Positions 35,501-45,197 are shown, numbered from the stretch's first letter. The stretch is DNA of 64,000 nucleotides from Thermoleophilia bacterium (GCA_020848615.1 JADLHW010000063.1:22588-86587); one strand, 5' to 3'. Numbers and translations are program-made. The notes: generated by a model not told the origin, from the sequence alone.

Positions 35501-36469
35501 TCAGTCGATGCCGAGATCGGAGACGAAGCCCGCCGCCACGTCCTCCGGGTCCTCCTTGTCGAGGTCCACCGCGGCGTTGAGCTCCTGGATCTTCTCCTGG
35601 GTGAGGCCCTCGTCGACCTGGGCGAGGGTCTGCTCCAGGGCGGACCTCTGGTCCGCGGTGAGGCCCTCCAGCCACCCGGTGTTCACCACCGGGTAGGTCC
35701 GGAACGGCACCTTCCCGGAGAACGCGCCCCTGTCGTCCTTGATGAGCACCAGGGGCAGCTTGGCGAGCTGCGGGTCGGTGCCGAACGCGTAGACGCACTG
35801 CGCCTTGCCGTCCTCGATGGGCTTGTAGCGCAGGTTGATGTCGACGGTGATGGTGGACTTGAACTTCACCCCGTACTCCTTCTGGAGCAGCGGCAGGCCG
35901 TCGTCGCGGGTGAGGTGCTCGGCGTTCGCGGAGTACACGAGCTTGCCGGAGGCCTTGCCCAGGGAGGTGAGGTCGGTGATGCCGTCGGCGTCGACGGCCT
36001 CCTGGGTGCACGCCACCTCGTTGCCGTTGTTGTACGGGGCGGGGGGCAGGGCGGTGAGGCCGCGGGCGGCCGAGTCGTCCACCACCTGCTGGAAGAAGGC
36101 GTCCTTGGTGTCCGGGGCGTCCGCCGCGGTCTTCTTCAGGACGTTGAACCAGGTGGTGCCGTCGTACTCCGGGTACAGGTCGATCTGCCCGTCGCGGACG
36201 GCCTTGTCCGCGAGGTCGGTGCTGGCGAGGCTCGTCACCGAGGCGTCGAAGCCGCGGGCGTTCAGGGCCGCCGCGTATGCGTCGGCGACGACCGTGCTCT
36301 CGGTGAAGCCCTTGTCGGCGATGCGGACCGCCGCGCCGCCGCCGTCCAGGCCCGAGGTGTCGCCACCGGAGCCGGCGTCGCTCCCGGAGTCGCTGCCGCA
36401 GGCGGCGACGCCCGCCGCCAGGGTCGTGGTGAGCAGGATCGCCGCGAGCGTGCGTGTCCGTGGGGTCAC
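35501..36469 (-). CDS. Osmoprotectant ABC transporter, substrate-binding lipoprotein
   Basis: 322 residues. Lipoprotein signal LAAILLTTTLAAGVAAC with lipobox Cys, then a Gly/Ser linker and an OpuAC fold (VRIADKGFTESTVVADAYAAAL, QIDLYPEYDGTTW, DINLRYKPIEDGKAQCVYAFGTDP, YPVVNTGWLEGLT). It binds glycine betaine, choline or carnitine outside the membrane. The GTG start has AGGAG upstream and a GTGA overlap with the permease. Last gene in a four-gene operon; the specific ligand is not readable. Confidence 0.95.
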   Translation of the reverse strand: MTPRTRTLAAILLTTTLAAGVAACGSDSGSDAGSGGDTSGLDGGGAAVRIADKGFTESTVVADAYAAALNARGFDASVTSLASTDLADKAVRDGQIDLYPEYDGTTWFNVLKKTAADAPDTKDAFFQQVVDDSAARGLTALPPAPYNNGNEVACTQEAVDADGITDLTSLGKASGKLVYSANAEHLTRDDGLPLLQKEYGVKFKSTITVDINLRYKPIEDGKAQCVYAFGTDPQLAKLPLVLIKDDRGAFSGKVPFRTYPVVNTGWLEGLTADQRSALEQTLAQVDEGLTQEKIQELNAAVDLDKEDPEDVAAGFVSDLGID

Positions 36470-37155
36470 GTGGTGCTCCTCATCGTTTTGGTCGGTCGGG
36501 AAGCGCGGGCGAGCCGGAGGCCCCGCGGGGTGAGCAGCCGCTCGGCGAGCGCGAGCATGCCGCCCACCGCGAGGGCCAGGAGGGCGGTGGGGATCGCGCC
36601 GGCCAGCAGGATCTCGTCGTCGGCGTTCGCGAGCCCGCTGAGGATGAGGACCCCCAGGCCGTTCGCGCCCACCGACGCGCCCAGCGCCGCGGTGGCGACG
36701 ATCTGGATCGCGGAGACCCGGATGCCCGTGAACACCAGCGGCAGCGCCATGGGCAGCTCGACGCGGCCCAGCACCGCCAGGGGCGTGAACCCCATCCCGC
36801 GGGCCGCCTCGACGGCGCCGCGGTCCACCTCGCGGATCCCGGTGTGGGCGTTCAGCAGGACCGGGGGGACGCCAAGCGCGACGAGGCCCACCAGCGTCGG
36901 ACCCTCGCCGATCGTCGACAGGGCCACCGCCAGGGCCAGCAGCGCGAAGGTCGGGATCGTGCGGCCCAGGTTCGCGACCGCGGACACCACGAAACCGGTC
37001 ACGCGGCCCGTCTTGGCCGCGACGACCCCGAGGGTCACGCCGATCACCGTCGCGAGGACGAGGGCCTCCAGCGACAGCCGCACGTGGATCCACAGCTGGT
37101 GCCAGCCGTCGAGGTTCGGGTCGTTGAACGCGTCCCAGATCCCGGCCGGGCTCAC
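36466..37155 (-). CDS. Osmoprotectant ABC transporter permease 1
   Basis: 229-residue OpuC/ProW-type permease with about five to six membrane helices (ALVLATVIGVTLGVVAA, FALLALAVALSTIG, VGLVALGVPPVLLNAHTGI). The EAA-type coupling loop EAARGMGFTPLAVLGRVELPMALP contacts the ATPase. GTG start in a GTGA overlap with permease 2, and its stop makes a GTGA overlap with the binding-protein gene. Confidence 0.94.
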   Translation of the reverse strand: MSPAGIWDAFNDPNLDGWHQLWIHVRLSLEALVLATVIGVTLGVVAAKTGRVTGFVVSAVANLGRTIPTFALLALAVALSTIGEGPTLVGLVALGVPPVLLNAHTGIREVDRGAVEAARGMGFTPLAVLGRVELPMALPLVFTGIRVSAIQIVATAALGASVGANGLGVLILSGLANADDEILLAGAIPTALLALAVGGMLALAERLLTPRGLRLARASRPTKTMRSTT

Positions 37156-37808
37156 AGGGCGGCCCTCGCCCGCGTCCACGGGGTGAGCAGGCGCTCGGCG
37201 AGCACCAGCAGGGCGTCCAGCACGATCGCCAGCGCCGTGGCGAGCACGGTGCCCACGAGGATGGGGGTGAGGAACAACTGGCGCTGGATGCCGTCCAGCA
37301 GGATCAGTTCACCGAGGCCGTCACCGCCCACGAACACCGCGATCGTGGCGATGCCCACGGTGCTCACCGTCGCGAGCCGCACGCCGGCCATGATCGACGG
37401 CACCGCCAGCGGCAGCTCCACGCGCAGGAGGATCTGCCGCGGCGTGAGGCCCATCCCGGCCGCGGCCTCCCGCACGGCGGCGGGGACGCTGCGCAGGCCC
37501 ACCACGGTGTTGCGGATGAGCATGGTGAGGGCGTAGGCGATGAGCCCGATGACCGCCGGCAGGTTGCCGATGCCCGTGAACGGCACCAGGAAGGAGAACA
37601 GGGCGATGCTCGGGATCGTGTACAGCACGTCCGCCGTGCCGGCGGCACCGGCGAACGCCACCCGCCGCCCGCGCACCAGGATCCCCAGCGGGATCGCGAT
37701 GGCGACGGCCGCGACGACCGACACGGCGGTGATCTCCAGGTGGGCGACGGTCGCCCGGACGATGTCGTCGGTGTGCCGCTCGATCCAGTCCCAGCGGATC
37801 TCGGGCAT
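37152..37808 (-). CDS. Osmoprotectant ABC transporter permease 2
   Basis: 218-residue partner permease. Membrane helices include AVSVVAAVAIAIPLGILV, IALFSFLVPFTGIGNLPAVI and FLTPILVGTVLATALAIVLDALL; the coupling loop is EAAAGMGLTPRQILLRVELPLAVP. ATG 37808 overlaps the ATPase stop as ATGA; the track's 25 extra residues are discarded. Heterodimeric permeases are usual for OpuB/OpuC systems. Confidence 0.94.
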   Translation of the reverse strand: MPEIRWDWIERHTDDIVRATVAHLEITAVSVVAAVAIAIPLGILVRGRRVAFAGAAGTADVLYTIPSIALFSFLVPFTGIGNLPAVIGLIAYALTMLIRNTVVGLRSVPAAVREAAAGMGLTPRQILLRVELPLAVPSIMAGVRLATVSTVGIATIAVFVGGDGLGELILLDGIQRQLFLTPILVGTVLATALAIVLDALLVLAERLLTPWTRARAAL

Positions 37809-38968
37809 CAGGCGGCCTCCGACCGCGCCACCGGGCCGCGCAGCGACCCCGTGATGGCGTCGACGCCCACCAGCCCGACGCACGCCCCGTCGCCGTCCAC
37901 CACGACGCCGTACGCGGCACCGGCCTCGAACAGCGCCGCGAGGGCGTCGCGGAGCGTCGTCACGCGGTCCAGCACCGGCTCCACCCGGGCCGTGCCCGCG
38001 GGCTCGCCCAGCCGGTCCATCGCCCGCCAGTACCGGGGCCGGCCACGCTCATCGGTCACCAGCACCGCGTCCTCCAGCGGCCGGAGCGCGCCCGCCGCGA
38101 TGCGCTCGCGCACCGACTCCGCCGGCGTCCCCTCGGCCACCAGCGGCGCCGGGGCGAGCTCGAGATCCTCCAGTCGCACCAGGCTCAGTCCCTTGAGCGT
38201 CCGGTCGGCCCCGACGAAGTCGGCGACGAAGCTGTTGGCGGGGGCGGAGAGCAGCTCCGCGGGCGGCGCGCACTGGATGAGGCGGCCGCCGTCCATCACG
38301 GCCACGAGGTCCGCCATCTTCACGGCCTCGTCGATGTCGTGGCTCACGAACACCACGGTCTTCGGCACCTGGCGGTGCAGCCGCAGGAAGTCGTTCTGCA
38401 GGCGCTCCCGGGTGATGGGGTCCACCGCCGAGAACGGCTCGTCCATGAGCATCACGGGCGGGTCCGCGGCGAGGGCCCGCGCGAGGCCCACGCGCTGCTG
38501 CTGGCCGCCGGACAGCTCCGCGGGGTACCGGTGGGCGTACTCCTCCGGTTCCAGGCCGATGAGCCGCATGAGCTCGTCCGCCCGCGTCCGGATCCGGTCC
38601 TTCGGCCATCCCAGGAGCTTCGGGACGGTCGCGATGTTCGCGAACACCGTGAGGTGGGGCAGGAGCCCAACCTGCTGGATGACGTACCCGATCTCCCGGC
38701 GCAGGTCCGCCGGGCGGCGGTCCCGCACGGAGACCCCGTCGATGAGGATCTCCCCGGATGACGGCTCGATGAGGCGGTTCACCATCTTCAGCGCCGTCGT
38801 CTTGCCGCACCCCGACGGGCCGATGAGGACGCACACCGCCCCGGCGGGCACCGTGAGCGAGAGCTCGGCGACGGCGTCCCGCGGCGCACCGCGGTAGCGC
38901 TTGCTGATGCCCCGCAGCTCGAGGACACCGGCGCGGGGCGCTCCGGCGGGGGCGGCGGAGGCGGTCAT
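37808..38968 (-). CDS. Osmoprotectant ABC transporter ATPase with CBS domains
   Basis: 386 residues, ProV/OpuCA type. Walker A GPSGCGKTT, Q-loop VIQQVGLLPHLTV, signature LSGGQQQRVGLARAL, Walker B VMLMDEPFSAVD, H-loop SHDIDEA. After about residue 240 come CBS domains (RPLEDAVLVTDERGRPRYWRAMD, TLRDALAALFEAGAAYGVVVDGDGACVGLVGVD), which sense ionic strength in OpuA systems. First gene of the operon. TAGGTT lies 6 nt before ATG 38968, so the operon mRNA is probably leaderless. Confidence 0.95.
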   Translation of the reverse strand: MTASAAPAGAPRAGVLELRGISKRYRGAPRDAVAELSLTVPAGAVCVLIGPSGCGKTTALKMVNRLIEPSSGEILIDGVSVRDRRPADLRREIGYVIQQVGLLPHLTVFANIATVPKLLGWPKDRIRTRADELMRLIGLEPEEYAHRYPAELSGGQQQRVGLARALAADPPVMLMDEPFSAVDPITRERLQNDFLRLHRQVPKTVVFVSHDIDEAVKMADLVAVMDGGRLIQCAPPAELLSAPANSFVADFVGADRTLKGLSLVRLEDLELAPAPLVAEGTPAESVRERIAAGALRPLEDAVLVTDERGRPRYWRAMDRLGEPAGTARVEPVLDRVTTLRDALAALFEAGAAYGVVVDGDGACVGLVGVDAITGSLRGPVARSEAA

Positions 38969-39050
38969 GGGGCGAACCTACCCCAGGAGGGGCGGTCGCA
39001 CTCCGGGGATCGGGGGGTCCGGTGAGCTTCCTCACCGGACCCCCGCCGGA

Positions 39051-42000
39051 CTACTCGGTCGAGATGTTCGGGTCGGCCTGCTGGGTCACCGGGACCAGCG
39101 CGAGGAAGTGGTCCGCCGGCGCGGCCATGAGGGCGTCGATCCTCCCCGCCTCGGCGTCCTGCCCGGAGTCCGACAGCGCGACCCGGTACGGGGCGAGGAG
39201 CTCGACCACCTGGGCCTCGTCGGACTCGTCGAGCTCGACGATGCTCACCTTCGCGGCCTTGCTGAGGCGCCGGCGGATCGCCGCCTCGTCGAGGTTCCAC
39301 TCCGGGTTCTGACGGACGTAGACCACGCCGCCGGTCATGCCGGAGCACATCCACGGGCCCGGGTCGCCCAGCACCACGACACGGCCGCCGGTCATGTACT
39401 CGAACGCGAAGCCCTTGCAGTTCGCGCGGGCCGCGAGGGAGCCGCGCCGGTCGTCGAGCGGGCCGTCCGGCTCGCCGCCGATGACCAGGTCCGCGCCGGA
39501 CAGGCGGATGCCCGCCCGGGCGTCGGCGTCGCCCTGGATGAGGAACCTGCCGCGCTGCGCGCCGTACGCGAAGCTCTTGCCCACGTGGCCGCCCACCAGC
39601 TCGCCGCGGCCGTTCGGGGCCTTCAGCACCTGGATCTCGCCGCCCAGGGCGCACTTGCCGACGCCGTCCTGCGCGCCGCCGAACACCCGCACGCGCACCC
39701 CGCCGACGTTGAACGCGCCCAGGCCGGAGCCCGTGGCCGCCCCCTTGGTGAACGCGAGGTCCACCATGGGCCCGTTGCCCGTGCCGCGCTCCGCCTCGGT
39801 GAGGATGTCGGGGTTGCCGCCGTGCCCGTCGGCGCCGTTGCCGTTGCCGTCGAAGCTCCAGCTGGTGTTCACGTGCGTGTGGGCCCGGGCGATCATGCCC
39901 GCGAGGTCGACGCCGAGGTTCCGGTCGGCCGCCGTGGTGGTCTCCTCCTCCACCGCCAGGGCGGAGCCGGCGGCGAGCCGCTGCGCGGCGACCTCCGGGG
40001 CGCGGTGCGGCGGCGGCGGGTTGAACTCCCGGAAGTACCGGGCCTGGCCGGCGGGGGCGGTGATGATCTGCTCCCGAACCGGGGTGAGCAGGCCCGACAG
40101 GTCGAGCCGGTCGTGATGGGACACCTGCACCAGGCGGTCCGCGTGGCCCACCAGCTCCTGCACGCTGCTCGCGCCCATCCGGCCGGCGAGCTCCCGCATG
40201 GCGGAGCCCATCTCGGTGAAGTAGCGCACCAGGGCCTCGGCGGCCGGCTCGAACTGCCGGGGCACGAACCGCTTGAGGCCGCGCTCCTTGGCCTCGTGCT
40301 CGTCCTCCATCTGGGTCGCGATGCCCACGTGGCAGGTGTCGAGCTGGCATCCGCGGCAGATCGTGCAGCCGATGGCGACCATCGCGGCGGTGCCGAAGCC
40401 CAGGCGGTTCGCGCCCAGGCAGATGAGCTTGATGGCGTCCGCGGCGGACCGCAGGCCCCCGTCCGCCCAGATCTCGACGCGGTCACGGATCCCCGCCTCG
40501 GTGAGGGCGTGATGGGCGAGCGCGGTGCCGATCTCGCACGGCAGGCCGGCGCGCCGCAGGGCGTGCTGCCGGGCGGCGCCGGTGCCGCCGTCGAACCCGG
40601 AGAGCGTGATGACGTCGGCGCCGGCCTTGGCGATGCCGATGGCGATCGTGCCGATGCCCGGCACCACCGGGACCTTCACGATCACCTTCACGTGAGGGTT
40701 CGCGGTCTTCAGCTCGTCGATGAGCTGCGCGAGGTCCTCGATCGAGTACAGGTCGTGGTTGTTGCTGGGGCTGATGAGGTCCGAGCCGACCTGCGCGTTC
40801 CGGGCGCGGGCGATCGCGGCGGTGACCTTGGAGCCCGGCAGGTGGCCGCCCTCGCCGGGCTTCGCGCCCTGCCCGATCTTGATCTCCACGATCTCCGAGG
40901 AGTTGATGAGCAGCGAGGACACCCCGAAGCGGCCCGAGGCGATCTGCTGGCCGCGGTGCTTGGGGTATTTCCCGTACATGTCCGGGATCTCGCCGCCCTC
41001 GCCGTTCATGCAGAGCATGTCGGCGCGGGCCGCGGCCTCCGCGTAGGCGCGGAACGCGACCTCGTTCTGGGAGCCGAAGCTCATGGAGCTGATCACGAAC
41101 GGCAGGCTGTGCTCGCCCACCGACCCGTCCACGCCGGCGCCCGGGATGCGGTCGGCCTCGGGGGCGAGCTGCGGGGCCATGGCGTGGCGCAGGGCCACGG
41201 GCTGGTCGCGCTCCAGCTGGTCGAGGGTCTCGGCGTACTCCTCGTAGCCGCGCTCGCTGTTGGCGACGCGGGCGAGGGCCTTCCAGACCTTCGGGTACAT
41301 GCGCGGCAGCTTGACCTTGCTGGGGTTGTCGTCGCCGCTGCGGATGCGCTGGCCCTGGACGGCGAGCTCCTCCATCCCGGCGAAGCCCAGGCCGCGGCCC
41401 TCGCTGGCGGTGAAGCCCGGCATCGCCAGGATGTCGAGGATCTCGGGCTGCACGCCGATGGCGGACATGAGCCGCGCGTACCCGCGCAGCTCGTGGATGC
41501 CGAGGGTGGACAGCACCTTCTCGATGCCCTTCTGCAGGGCCTGCAGGAGGTTCGTGGCGGCGACCGCGGGCTCCGGGTTCGCCTGCACGGCGAACTCGAG
41601 CATCGCGTACGGCACCAGCGCCTGGGCGCCCAGGCCCAGGGCCACCATCACGTCGTGGACGTTGCGGATGCCGGCCGAGTGCAGCAGCAGGCTCACGTTG
41701 CGGCGGATCGAGCTGCCGTCGGCCTGGTGCTCCTCGCGGAGGGCCTTGTCGACGGCGGCCACGGCGAGCATGGGGTCGCAGACCCGCTCGGAGGCGGTGG
41801 CGCCCTGGTCGTGCAGGACGACGACCTCCGCGCCGTCGCGGACCGCCTCGACGGCCCGACGGGCCATCTCGTCGACGTGGGCCCGGGTGGTGGAGGTGTC
41901 CGGGTACGCGAGGCTGATCCGGGTGGCGGTGCCGCCCCACGCGGCCATCACGTCCTCGTAGATGGACACGCCCTGGCCCACGGCGACCCGGCGAAGCTCC

Positions 42001-43709
42001 GGCAGGGACAGGCCCGCGCCGGGCCGCATGCCGCCCAGCAGGACGGGCATGCGCAGCTCGCAGCGCTGCGGCGGCTCCGGCTCGACGCCCTCGATGGGGG
42101 GACGCCGGCCCAGCACGACGCGCGTGGAGAAGTGCTCGACCTCGCGCTCCCGGTCGATGGCCGGGTTCGTCACCACGGCCACCGTCTCCTGGAAGTAGTC
42201 CGACAGCGGCATGGGGACCGGGGTGAACGGGCCCAGGGGGCCGTCCCAGCCCAGGGAGCCCACCGGCTCGGCGCCCCGCTCCGCGTGGAACTCGGCCTGC
42301 TGCTTGTCGCTCTCGATCCAGCCGGCGGAGGCCAGCAGGACGTTCAGCGGGATGTCCGGCTCACCCGCGGTGTGCCGCGGGTCGTCCGCGACGATGGTGG
42401 GGTCCAGGCCGCCGGCGAGCAGCGCCCGGGTCTCGGCGCCGGGGAGGGCACCGCGGGACTTGGCCCGCTCGTAGACCTCCTGCTGCAGCTCCGGGTACTC
42501 GAGCACGCCGGGCACGCCGTCCTCGCCCAGCACGATCGCCATCTTCTCGCCCGGCGCCATGGGGCGCGGGTCGCGGATGAGCTCCGCCACCGGGATCACG
42601 CCCGGCTCGGAGGACACCGCGTACCACACGTCGGTCTCGATCCACCACAGGGGCCGCAGGCCCATGGCGTCCACGCAGAACACCATCTCGTTCTGCGCGC
42701 GGGTGGCGAGCGCCACCGGGCCCTGGGCGTACGGGCCCAGCGCCTCGCGGTAGTGGACGTACAGGTCCTGGAGGTGGGTGGGGAGGCGGTGCACCTCGCC
42801 GAGGATCGGCGGGAGCACGAACTCCACGGCCTCCAGCAGGGACAGGCCCTTCTCGAACACCAGGCCCTCGAGCAGGCGGTTGAGGTCCTGGGAGTCGGAG
42901 CCCTGGTTGGTGGTCGGCAGGCCGAGCTGCTGGCACTGCTCGCGCAGCTGGGCGATGGTGTTGATCTCGCCGTTGTGCCCCAGCAGCGAGAACGGCTGCA
43001 CGCGGCTGAACGTGGGGTAGGTGTTCGTGGAGTACCGGTTGTGGGCGATGATCCGCGACGCCGCGAAGTCCGGTTCCGCCATCTCCGGGTAGAACCGCGG
43101 GATGACCTCCGGCTGCCCCTGGACCTTGTAGACCACGTCGTTCGCGCTGAACGAGGCGACGTGGCAGTCGAGCTCCCGCTCGAAGTCCACCATCGCGAGG
43201 TAGCACTCGCGGGACGCGGCGCGGCCCGGTTCGGCGGCGAGCGCGGCGAGCTGCCAGAAGACCGGCGGGGTCTCCGCGGCGCGCGGCCCCAGCGCCGAGC
43301 GGTCCACGTCGCCCTCGCCGCACCACAGGATCTCGAAGCCGCGGGCCTGGACCAGGCCCTGCAGGCGGGCGCCCTGGGTCTCCGCCGCCTCCTCGGAGTC
43401 GAAGAAGACGTGGGCGACCACGAAGCGCGGGTCCTCGGCGAGCGCCGCGTCCAGGCCGGACTCCGCGAGCCGGCGGGCCCACATGGGACGCGGCATGTCG
43501 ATGAGCAGGCCCGAGCCGTCGCCCTCACCGTCCACGCTGCCGGAGCGGTGCACCATCATCTGGAGCGCCGTCAGGGCGTGCTCGACCATGCGTCGATCGG
43601 GTTTCCCGTCGCGCGTCACGAACGCCGCCAGGGCGCACGCGTCGTGCTCGATGAGGTCGGGAAGCCCGTGCGGCGGCATCGCTGCGAAGGCTGGCGGCTT
43701 CAAGGTCAT
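39051..43709 (-). CDS. gltB: Glutamate synthase large subunit
   Basis: 1552 residues; makes two glutamates from glutamine and 2-oxoglutarate. Class II amidotransferase domain with nucleophile Cys25 (EHDACALAAF), exposed after removal of a 24-residue propeptide; central domain; FMN/2-oxoglutarate domain (SSMSFGSQNEVAFRAYAEAA, NGEGGEIPDMYGKY, LSGFDGGTGAA); [3Fe-4S] cysteines in CTICRGCQLDTCHVGIATQ; C-terminal beta-helix (GGHVGKSFAYGAQRGRFLIQG). Length is normal. gltD is not adjacent, so the NADPH subunit is elsewhere or a ferredoxin donates electrons. ATG 43709 has GAGG upstream and a recognisable distal promoter. Confidence 0.97.
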   Translation of the reverse strand: MTLKPPAFAAMPPHGLPDLIEHDACALAAFVTRDGKPDRRMVEHALTALQMMVHRSGSVDGEGDGSGLLIDMPRPMWARRLAESGLDAALAEDPRFVVAHVFFDSEEAAETQGARLQGLVQARGFEILWCGEGDVDRSALGPRAAETPPVFWQLAALAAEPGRAASRECYLAMVDFERELDCHVASFSANDVVYKVQGQPEVIPRFYPEMAEPDFAASRIIAHNRYSTNTYPTFSRVQPFSLLGHNGEINTIAQLREQCQQLGLPTTNQGSDSQDLNRLLEGLVFEKGLSLLEAVEFVLPPILGEVHRLPTHLQDLYVHYREALGPYAQGPVALATRAQNEMVFCVDAMGLRPLWWIETDVWYAVSSEPGVIPVAELIRDPRPMAPGEKMAIVLGEDGVPGVLEYPELQQEVYERAKSRGALPGAETRALLAGGLDPTIVADDPRHTAGEPDIPLNVLLASAGWIESDKQQAEFHAERGAEPVGSLGWDGPLGPFTPVPMPLSDYFQETVAVVTNPAIDREREVEHFSTRVVLGRRPPIEGVEPEPPQRCELRMPVLLGGMRPGAGLSLPELRRVAVGQGVSIYEDVMAAWGGTATRISLAYPDTSTTRAHVDEMARRAVEAVRDGAEVVVLHDQGATASERVCDPMLAVAAVDKALREEHQADGSSIRRNVSLLLHSAGIRNVHDVMVALGLGAQALVPYAMLEFAVQANPEPAVAATNLLQALQKGIEKVLSTLGIHELRGYARLMSAIGVQPEILDILAMPGFTASEGRGLGFAGMEELAVQGQRIRSGDDNPSKVKLPRMYPKVWKALARVANSERGYEEYAETLDQLERDQPVALRHAMAPQLAPEADRIPGAGVDGSVGEHSLPFVISSMSFGSQNEVAFRAYAEAAARADMLCMNGEGGEIPDMYGKYPKHRGQQIASGRFGVSSLLINSSEIVEIKIGQGAKPGEGGHLPGSKVTAAIARARNAQVGSDLISPSNNHDLYSIEDLAQLIDELKTANPHVKVIVKVPVVPGIGTIAIGIAKAGADVITLSGFDGGTGAARQHALRRAGLPCEIGTALAHHALTEAGIRDRVEIWADGGLRSAADAIKLICLGANRLGFGTAAMVAIGCTICRGCQLDTCHVGIATQMEDEHEAKERGLKRFVPRQFEPAAEALVRYFTEMGSAMRELAGRMGASSVQELVGHADRLVQVSHHDRLDLSGLLTPVREQIITAPAGQARYFREFNPPPPHRAPEVAAQRLAAGSALAVEEETTTAADRNLGVDLAGMIARAHTHVNTSWSFDGNGNGADGHGGNPDILTEAERGTGNGPMVDLAFTKGAATGSGLGAFNVGGVRVRVFGGAQDGVGKCALGGEIQVLKAPNGRGELVGGHVGKSFAYGAQRGRFLIQGDADARAGIRLSGADLVIGGEPDGPLDDRRGSLAARANCKGFAFEYMTGGRVVVLGDPGPWMCSGMTGGVVYVRQNPEWNLDEAAIRRRLSKAAKVSIVELDESDEAQVVELLAPYRVALSDSGQDAEAGRIDALMAAPADHFLALVPVTQQADPNISTE

Positions 43710-43786
43710 ACGCGGCCTCGATGTGCTCGTCTTGGAACGACCGTGATGCGGGCATGCGCCGGACGCCTCGCGTTCGGCGAAACCCC

Positions 43787-43815
43787 ATTCAACGGCCGGG
43801 ACGTTGGTGCGTCAA
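43787..43815 (-). promoter_or_regulatory. gltB promoter (-35 TTGACG, 17 bp, -10 TTGAAT)
   Basis: On the minus strand TTGACG and TTGAAT are separated by exactly 17 bp. Transcription would begin near 43780, giving a leader of about 70 nt before gltB, unlike the leaderless genes nearby. Confidence 0.55.
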
Positions 43816-43830
43816 TCTCACGGGCGATCG

Positions 43831-43849
43831 TTGCGATCAGCGCGATCGC
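43831..43849. promoter_or_regulatory. TTGCGATC-N5-GATCGC dyad upstream of gltB
   Basis: TTGCGATC, five bases AGCGC, GATCGC: the same half-sites and spacing as at 4268-4286. It sits about 15 bp upstream of the gltB -35, where an activator would bind. It is nested in a larger 8-bp inverted repeat, GGCGATCG (43823) and CGATCGCC (43843). Confidence 0.5.
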
Positions 43850-43899
43850 CTCGCCGGCTGGCTCAAGTTCACCGGCATCCTGCCGATTGGGCGGGCGTC

Positions 43900-44274
43900 A
43901 TGGCCCATCCTGAGCTTACAGAGGCGCAGTACCGGCTCGTCGCCGCCGTGGCCGAGCGCGAGGGGTGGCATGCCCTGGAGGATCCGCCCCTGTCGGGCGG
44001 GCCCCGCACGCTCGCCGAGCATGCCGCCGTGATGTCGTTCCGGGGCGCGCTCCCGGCGGCCCGCGGGCGGACGCCGCGGCGCGACACGGAGCGCATCGCC
44101 CGCATCGTCATGTTCGCGCTGGGCGCGGCGGGCCTCATCGCCTGCTGGCTGGTGAGCCCGGAGCGCACCGCGGCCGCCCTGCTCATCGTCGGGGTGTTCT
44201 GCCTGTTCGCGCTGCGCCGCCGCGGCCGCCGGGGCCACGGCCGCATGCCCGCCCGCCGCCGGCTGGGCTGGTAG
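43900..44274 (+). CDS. Hypothetical membrane protein (124 aa)
   Basis: 124 residues: a soluble start (MAHPELTEAQYRLVAAVAEREGWHALED), then two close hydrophobic segments (IVMFALGAAGLIACWLVS and TAAALLIVGVFCLFAL) forming a hairpin, and a very basic tail (RRRGRRGHGRMPARRRLGW). Divergent from gltB; next is the rhomboid gene. The family is not recognised. Confidence 0.65.
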   Translation: MAHPELTEAQYRLVAAVAEREGWHALEDPPLSGGPRTLAEHAAVMSFRGALPAARGRTPRRDTERIARIVMFALGAAGLIACWLVSPERTAAALLIVGVFCLFALRRRGRRGHGRMPARRRLGW

Positions 44275-44324
44275 CGCCACCCGCTCCCGGGGCCGCCGCC
44301 CGCCGCCCCGGTACCATTGCGGCC

Positions 44325-45197
44325 GTGAGCTCCGAGGTGCCCACCGGCCACGAGCCCGACGTCATGCGCTGCTACCGGCATCCCGACCGGGAGACGCTGG
44401 TGCGGTGCTCCAACTGCGACCGGCCGATCTGCCCGTCGTGCATGACCCCCGCCGCCGTGGGGATCCGCTGCCCGGAGTGCACCGGCCGCGGGGGCACGAC
44501 CCGCGTGCGCCACATCGGCCGGCCGCAGACCGACACCGCGGTGGTGACCATCGCGCTCATCGTCGTGAACTGCATCGTGTTCGCCGGGGAGCTGTTCCAG
44601 GGCGTGGGCGTGAGCGGCATCACGGGGTCCCGGATCGTCTCCGACGGGGCCGTGTGGGCGGCGCCGGTCGCCGACGGCGAGCTGTGGCGCCTGGTGAGCG
44701 CCGGCTTCATCCACGCGAGCCTCTTCCACATCCTGTTCAACATGTGGGCGCTGTGGGTGCTCGGCGGGGCCCTGGAGAGCTGGATCGGCGCGAAGCGGCT
44801 GCTCATCACCTTCGGCGGCTCGGTGCTGTGGGGGTCCGCCGGGGCGATCCTCCTGAGCCCGGACTCCCCCACGGTGGGCGCGTCCGGCGGCGTGTTCGGC
44901 CTCATGGGGGCGATGGTCGTGATGTCCCGGCAGCGGGGCATGGAGTTCATGTCCTCCGGCATCGGGGTGGTGCTGCTGCTCAACCTCGGCATCACGTTCG
45001 CGATCCCCGGGATCTCCGTGGGCGGCCACCTCGGGGGCCTGGCGGGGGGCGTCGGCGCGGCCCTGGTGCTGTCGGGCTTCGGCCGGGGGCACCTGGCGTA
45101 CGGGCGCTGGACGGCGCCGGTGGTCGCCGGCTCGGCGGTGCTCATCGCGGGCGCCGTCGCCGTGGCGATCGTCGCCGCGAACGCCGCCGTGGGGTGA
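44325..45197 (+). CDS. Rhomboid family serine protease with N-terminal zinc-binding motif
   Basis: 290 residues. The N-terminus (CYRHPDRETLVRCSNCDRPICPSCMTPAAVGIRCPEC) is a B-box-like zinc module common on actinobacterial rhomboids. Six or seven membrane helices follow, with the rhomboid WRLVSAGFIHASLFHILFNMWAL, catalytic Ser187 in VGASGGVFGLMG and His235 in SVGGHLGGLAGG. It cleaves membrane proteins within the bilayer. GTG 44325 has TACCAT 7 nt upstream, the clearest leaderless configuration together with gatC. Confidence 0.95.
   Translation: MSSEVPTGHEPDVMRCYRHPDRETLVRCSNCDRPICPSCMTPAAVGIRCPECTGRGGTTRVRHIGRPQTDTAVVTIALIVVNCIVFAGELFQGVGVSGITGSRIVSDGAVWAAPVADGELWRLVSAGFIHASLFHILFNMWALWVLGGALESWIGAKRLLITFGGSVLWGSAGAILLSPDSPTVGASGGVFGLMGAMVVMSRQRGMEFMSSGIGVVLLLNLGITFAIPGISVGGHLGGLAGGVGAALVLSGFGRGHLAYGRWTAPVVAGSAVLIAGAVAVAIVAANAAVG

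Noticed and set aside
38901-43913. 1670-codon plus-strand ORF
   Set aside because: It is antisense to gltB and the osmoprotectant ATPase; its translation is repetitive His/Arg/Val/Leu/Gly text typical of high-G+C shadow frames with no family motifs.
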